NCBI GenBank assembly: GCA_028285245.1
Contig: JANQPY010000012.1
Location: forward strand, 1-64,000
Reading direction: 5' to 3'
Length of the DNA stretch: 64,000 bases
Source: Gammaproteobacteria bacterium
GTDB taxonomy: Bacteria > Pseudomonadota > Gammaproteobacteria > Steroidobacterales > GCA-2729495
This document shows positions 61,162 to 64,000 of this stretch, piece by piece (the first letter of the stretch is position 1; each line of letters opens with the position of its first letter). The translations under genes were made by a program, and so were the position numbers. Below the pieces are notes generated by a model. That model worked only from the letters and a program-made list of their open reading frames with translations, had not been told where the DNA came from and did no database searches.

Positions 61162-62134
61162 GCGCGGCATGTTAATGGCACTGCTTGCCGTCGTAGGCGG
61201 ACTAATCGCTCTCGTTTGGGGAGCTGAAAGAATGGTCGCCGGCGCCGGTGCAACCGCCCGCAACCTCGGCGTCTCACCGATGCTCATTGGCCTGACGGTC
61301 GTCGGCTTCGCGACGTCGCTCCCCGAGGTACTGGTGTCCGCTACGGCAGCACTGGCGGGCGCGCCCGGCCTTGCGGTGGGTAATGCGCTGGGCTCCAACA
61401 TCGCCAATATCGGCCTCGTGGTTGCCTGCGCCGCCATCGTGTCGCCGCTCGAGATCCGCTCAACGACGCTGCGCCGCCAGCTGCCCGCCATGGTGGGCGT
61501 CAGCCTCGTGCCCGTTATTCTGTTTGCGGATCAACTTTTGAGCCGGCTAGACGGCACCCTGCTGCTGCTGGGGCTGGCAGCTTTTGGCGTCTGGATTGCC
61601 CGCCTCGGACTTAGCACCAGCGGCCGGGATCCCCTGGAAGCCGAGTACGCGGCGGAACTGGACACGAGCATCGGCACCGGCAAAGCCGCAGCGCTGATAG
61701 TCATGGGACTGATCGCGCTGCTCGCCGGCTCCAACGCGCTGGTCTGGGGCGCTGAGTTTCTCGCCGTCGCGCTGGGCATTAGCGAACTGATTATTGGACT
61801 GACGGTGCTGGCCATCGGCACGAGCCTGCCCGAACTGGCGGTTTCCATCGTCAGTGCCCGCAAAGGCGAACACGGACTGGCACTGGGCAACGTCATCGGC
61901 TCCAACGCATTCAACCTGCTCGCGGTGATTGGCGTAGCCGCCGTCATTAGCCCCATTCAACTGGACCCCACGGCAGTTACCATCCACCTGCCCATCATGC
62001 TTAGCTTTACGGTCGCATTCTTTTTCATCGCGTACAATCAGTCAGGCACGATTCGAGTCGGACGGGCGGCGGGTCTGTTTCTGTTAGTGGGCTTTCTTGC
62101 CTATCAGCTCTTTATCCTGCTGGGTGGCGGCTGA
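61160..62134 (+). CDS. yrbG: Calcium/sodium antiporter of the CaCA family (YrbG-like)
   Basis: A 324-residue inner-membrane exchanger with about ten helices in two inverted repeats. Each repeat has the alpha motif: [19 protein letters not shown] with GNALGSNIANIGLV in the first, and GTSLPELAVSIVSARKG with GNVIGSNAFNLL in the second. The first ATG (61160) lies inside a predicted -10 element, so ATG 61169 or 61175 may be the real start. It precedes kdsD-kdsC-lptC as in E. coli. Its physiological ion is not settled. Confidence 0.92.
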   Translation: MRGMLMALLAVVGGLIALVWGAERMVAGAGATARNLGVSPMLIGLTVVGFATSLPEVLVSATAALAGAPGLAVGNALGSNIANIGLVVACAAIVSPLEIRSTTLRRQLPAMVGVSLVPVILFADQLLSRLDGTLLLLGLAAFGVWIARLGLSTSGRDPLEAEYAAELDTSIGTGKAAALIVMGLIALLAGSNALVWGAEFLAVALGISELIIGLTVLAIGTSLPELAVSIVSARKGEHGLALGNVIGSNAFNLLAVIGVAAVISPIQLDPTAVTIHLPIMLSFTVAFFFIAYNQSGTIRVGRAAGLFLLVGFLAYQLFILLGGG

Positions 62135-62208
62135 AACGCATCACATACAGCCGCCTACCTGCAACCGCAGCGCACAGCGTATGCCTTATACATAGAGAGT
62201 CCCGGTCA

Positions 62209-63180
62209 TTGGACGACGACACGCTTAAACAACAGGCGCTGCGCGTGCTGCGCATTGAAGCAAGTGCCATCGAGGGACTGGCGCAAACACTCGATGACAG
62301 TTTTGCAGCCGCCTGCCGGCTCTGTATGGATTGCGTGGGGCGCGTGATCGTTACCGGCATGGGCAAGTCTGGCCATATCGGCGGCAAGCTGGCCGCGACG
62401 CTTGCGAGCACCGGCACGCCCGCGTTTTTTGTGCACCCGGGGGAAGCCAGCCACGGCGACCTGGGCATGATTACAGGCAAGGACCTGGTGCTGGCGATCT
62501 CCAATTCCGGCGAGACAGCGGAGATTGTCACGCTCCTGCCATTGCTCAAGCGGCTTGGGTTGCCGCTGATCACGATGACTGGCAACCCGGCATCGACACT
62601 CGGTAAAGCCTCTCGCGTGGTGCTCAACACGGCAGTTGCCGAGGAAGCCTGCCCGCTTAATCTTGCGCCTACGGCCAGCACCACCGCCGCGCTGGCCATG
62701 GGCGATGCCCTGGCGGTCGCGTTGCTTGAGTCGCGAGGCTTCACGCGCGAGGACTTTGCGCTGGCGCATCCCGGCGGTTCGCTGGGCCGCCGACTGCTGC
62801 TGCGAGTCTCTGACCTGATGCATAGCGGCGATGAACTGCCCAGCGTGCCAGAGGGCGCTGCGCTCAGGGATGGACTGTTGGAAATGAGCCGCAAGGGGCT
62901 CGGCATCACAGCCGTGGTGGATGCTGCCGGCAATCTCGCTGGCATATTCACAGACGGCGACCTGCGCCGCACGCTCGATACCAATCCCGACGTGGAAAAA
63001 ACCACAATGCAGGAAGTGATGACCCGCAATTGCCGCACCATCGCCGCCGACGAGCTGGCGGCCACCGCGGTGCGCATTCTCGAGCAGGAAAAAATAACCG
63101 CACTGCTGGTGGTCGGCGCGCAGGGCGAACTCACCGGAGCTCTGCACATTCACGATCTCTTGCGCGCCGGAGTCATGTAG
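62209..63180 (+). CDS. kdsD: D-arabinose 5-phosphate isomerase KdsD
   Basis: A 323-residue enzyme converting ribulose 5-phosphate to arabinose 5-phosphate, the first step to Kdo. The SIS domain (about residues 30-185) shows VTGMGKSGHIGGKLAATLAS, HPGEASHGDLGM and AISNSGETAEI. Two CBS domains follow (about 205-320). The start is TTG 62209, since no ATG is near; AGAGAG lies about nine bases upstream. It ends two bases before kdsC. Confidence 0.95.
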   Translation: MDDDTLKQQALRVLRIEASAIEGLAQTLDDSFAAACRLCMDCVGRVIVTGMGKSGHIGGKLAATLASTGTPAFFVHPGEASHGDLGMITGKDLVLAISNSGETAEIVTLLPLLKRLGLPLITMTGNPASTLGKASRVVLNTAVAEEACPLNLAPTASTTAALAMGDALAVALLESRGFTREDFALAHPGGSLGRRLLLRVSDLMHSGDELPSVPEGAALRDGLLEMSRKGLGITAVVDAAGNLAGIFTDGDLRRTLDTNPDVEKTTMQEVMTRNCRTIAADELAATAVRILEQEKITALLVVGAQGELTGALHIHDLLRAGVM

Positions 63181-63182
63181 CG

Positions 63183-63719
63183 ATGGCCGACGTACCGGTT
63201 TTGGATCCTGAAAATCCCACGCTGCTGCGTCGCGCAGCAGACATCGAGTTGCTGGTGCTCGACGTTGACGGCGTCCTGACAGACGGCCGTCTTTATATCG
63301 ACGCTGCCGGCCGGGAAACCAAGACCTTCCACGTTCGCGATGGGCAGGGCATCAAAGCGCTAATGGCTGGTGGCGTTGTCGTCGCCGCAATCTCAGGCCG
63401 CCAATCGGCCGCCGCCGCGGCACGCTTCGGCGAGCTGGGTGTCGAGCACTACTTCCTGGGTCACGAGAACAAGCGCGCCGCCTGGGATGAGCTACTGACC
63501 CGCTTGAGTATCACGTCCGCGGAACGCGTTGCCTGTATCGGCGATGACACGCCTGACCTTGAGCTGATGCAGCAGGCTGGTCTGGCATTTGCGGTAGCAG
63601 ATGCGCATTCGTCAACACTTGCCGGCGCGCACTGGCAAACCCGTAATCCGGGGGGCTATGGCGCTGTGCGCGAAGTCTGCGATCTGCTGCTGCGTGCACG
63701 ACGGGAGGCGTCGCGCTGA
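63183..63719 (+). CDS. kdsC: 3-deoxy-D-manno-octulosonate 8-phosphate phosphatase KdsC
   Basis: A 178-residue HAD phosphatase without cap domain. The nucleophile motif LVLDVDGVLTDG holds Asp27 and Asp29; ISGRQSAAA and GDDTPDLELM supply motifs II and IV. It removes the phosphate from Kdo-8-phosphate. ATG 63183 begins two bases after kdsD; the open frame back to 63030 overlaps kdsD in another frame. Its TGA is part of the proposed CTGA start of lptC. Confidence 0.96.
   Translation: MADVPVLDPENPTLLRRAADIELLVLDVDGVLTDGRLYIDAAGRETKTFHVRDGQGIKALMAGGVVVAAISGRQSAAAAARFGELGVEHYFLGHENKRAAWDELLTRLSITSAERVACIGDDTPDLELMQQAGLAFAVADAHSSTLAGAHWQTRNPGGYGAVREVCDLLLRARREASR
63703..63708 (+). promoter_or_regulatory. 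Ribosome binding site for the lptC CTG start
   Basis: GGGAGG, seven bases before CTG 63716. This is the best-placed Shine-Dalgarno for the next gene and supports initiation at CTG. Confidence 0.7.
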
Positions 63720-64000
63720 GCGGGCTGCTGTCTGCCCGCGGCCTGCGCATATCCCTGCTGGTTGTGGCCGCAGTCGCGAGCGGCGGCCTCGTGCGTCAGC
63801 TATCTGATGGGCCGCAAGACAGCGCCGGCCTGCCCCGGCTGCAGCCGGGCTACTACCTTGAAGACGCTGAGCTGGTGAGCATCGGCGAAGATGGCGCCGT
63901 GCAGGTGCGGCTGCAGGCCAGCGAAGCTGTCCAGCGGCTGGCAGACGGTGCAGTGGAACTGCAGACGGTATCGGTGCGGTACGACCCCGCCGACAATGTT
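63716..64000 (+). CDS. lptC: LPS export protein LptC, apparent CTG start, 3' end outside the window
   Basis: The first 95 residues of LptC are visible. A short N-terminal membrane helix (LRISLLVVAAVASGGLV) precedes a periplasmic beta-jellyroll beginning GYYLEDAELVSIGEDG. It links the LptBFG transporter to LptA. In the only frame that gives this protein there is no ATG, GTG or TTG upstream of the helix; CTG 63716 shares CTGA with the kdsC stop and has GGGAGG seven bases upstream. The gene follows kdsD-kdsC as in E. coli, where lptA and lptB come next. Confidence 0.88.
   Translation, partial: MSGLLSARGLRISLLVVAAVASGGLVRQLSDGPQDSAGLPRLQPGYYLEDAELVSIGEDGAVQVRLQASEAVQRLADGAVELQTVSVRYDPADNV

Noticed and set aside
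62112..63153. Two long open frames (345 and 315 codons) opposite kdsD
   Set aside because: Antisense shadows; Ser/Arg-rich composition and no motif.

Overview
The window looks like a piece of the core chromosome of a GC-rich, non-enteric gammaproteobacterium. The evidence is the complete division and cell-wall (dcw) cluster followed by lpxC, the secA-mutT-zapD-coaE neighbourhood, the lpoA-yraN-diaA and sspAB-petABC blocks, and a pilSR-pilA-pilBCD-coaE pilus locus beside sucCD, an order reminiscent of Xanthomonadales/Chromatiales. I see no insertion sequence, prophage, CRISPR array or tRNA gene. Almost every gene is a recognisable housekeeping gene, so the unusual content is mainly between genes and at start codons.

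Layout. 1-13230: pncC (cut by the window edge), a family-4 glycosyltransferase and the divergent mutS; then a leftward block rluD-pgeF-clpB-FmdB zinc ribbon-DUF502-aspS-alpha/beta hydrolase, with a near-consensus heat-shock promoter before clpB, and bamD divergent from rluD. 13351-17029: leftward sucC-sucD-nadE. 17187-25818: rightward pilS-pilR-pilA-pilB-pilC-pilD-coaE, with a textbook sigma-54 promoter and two perfect palindromes upstream of pilA. 26071-33065: zapD, then leftward secA-mutT and an M23 peptidase, rightward dciA (DUF721) and leftward lpxC. 33317-50843: the leftward dcw cluster mraZ-rsmH-ftsL-ftsI-murE-murF-mraY-murD-ftsW-murG-murC-murB-ddl-ftsQ-ftsA-ftsZ, almost all by overlapping or touching stop/start codons, with its promoter and MraZ boxes visible. 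51175-52404: rnpB and rsmI. 52420-55411: lpoA-yraN-diaA. 55677-59409: petA-petB-petC and sspA-sspB (leftward). 59592-64000: leftward ibaG-murA and rightward yrbG-kdsD-kdsC-lptC (cut by the window edge).

How the genes fit together. The window is dominated by the envelope: peptidoglycan precursors (murA to murG, mraY, ddl), septation (fts genes, zapD), the PBP1A activator lpoA, lipid A and Kdo (lpxC, kdsDC), LPS export (lptC), outer-membrane assembly (bamD), protein export (secA) and type IV pili. Respiratory bc1 genes, proteostasis genes (clpB, sspB) and translation/RNA genes (aspS, rluD, rsmH, rsmI, rnpB) are interspersed.

Most notable observations: (1) a family of four related 70-100 bp structured intergenic repeats, with no recognised identity, three of them filling every roomy gap between convergent genes; (2) twin 15-bp palindromes upstream of the pilA sigma-54 promoter, candidate PilR sites; (3) pilD and lptC both apparently starting at CTG in a CTGA stop/start overlap, and yraN having no canonical start codon at all; (4) a fully palindromic -10 element shared by the divergent ibaG and yrbG genes.
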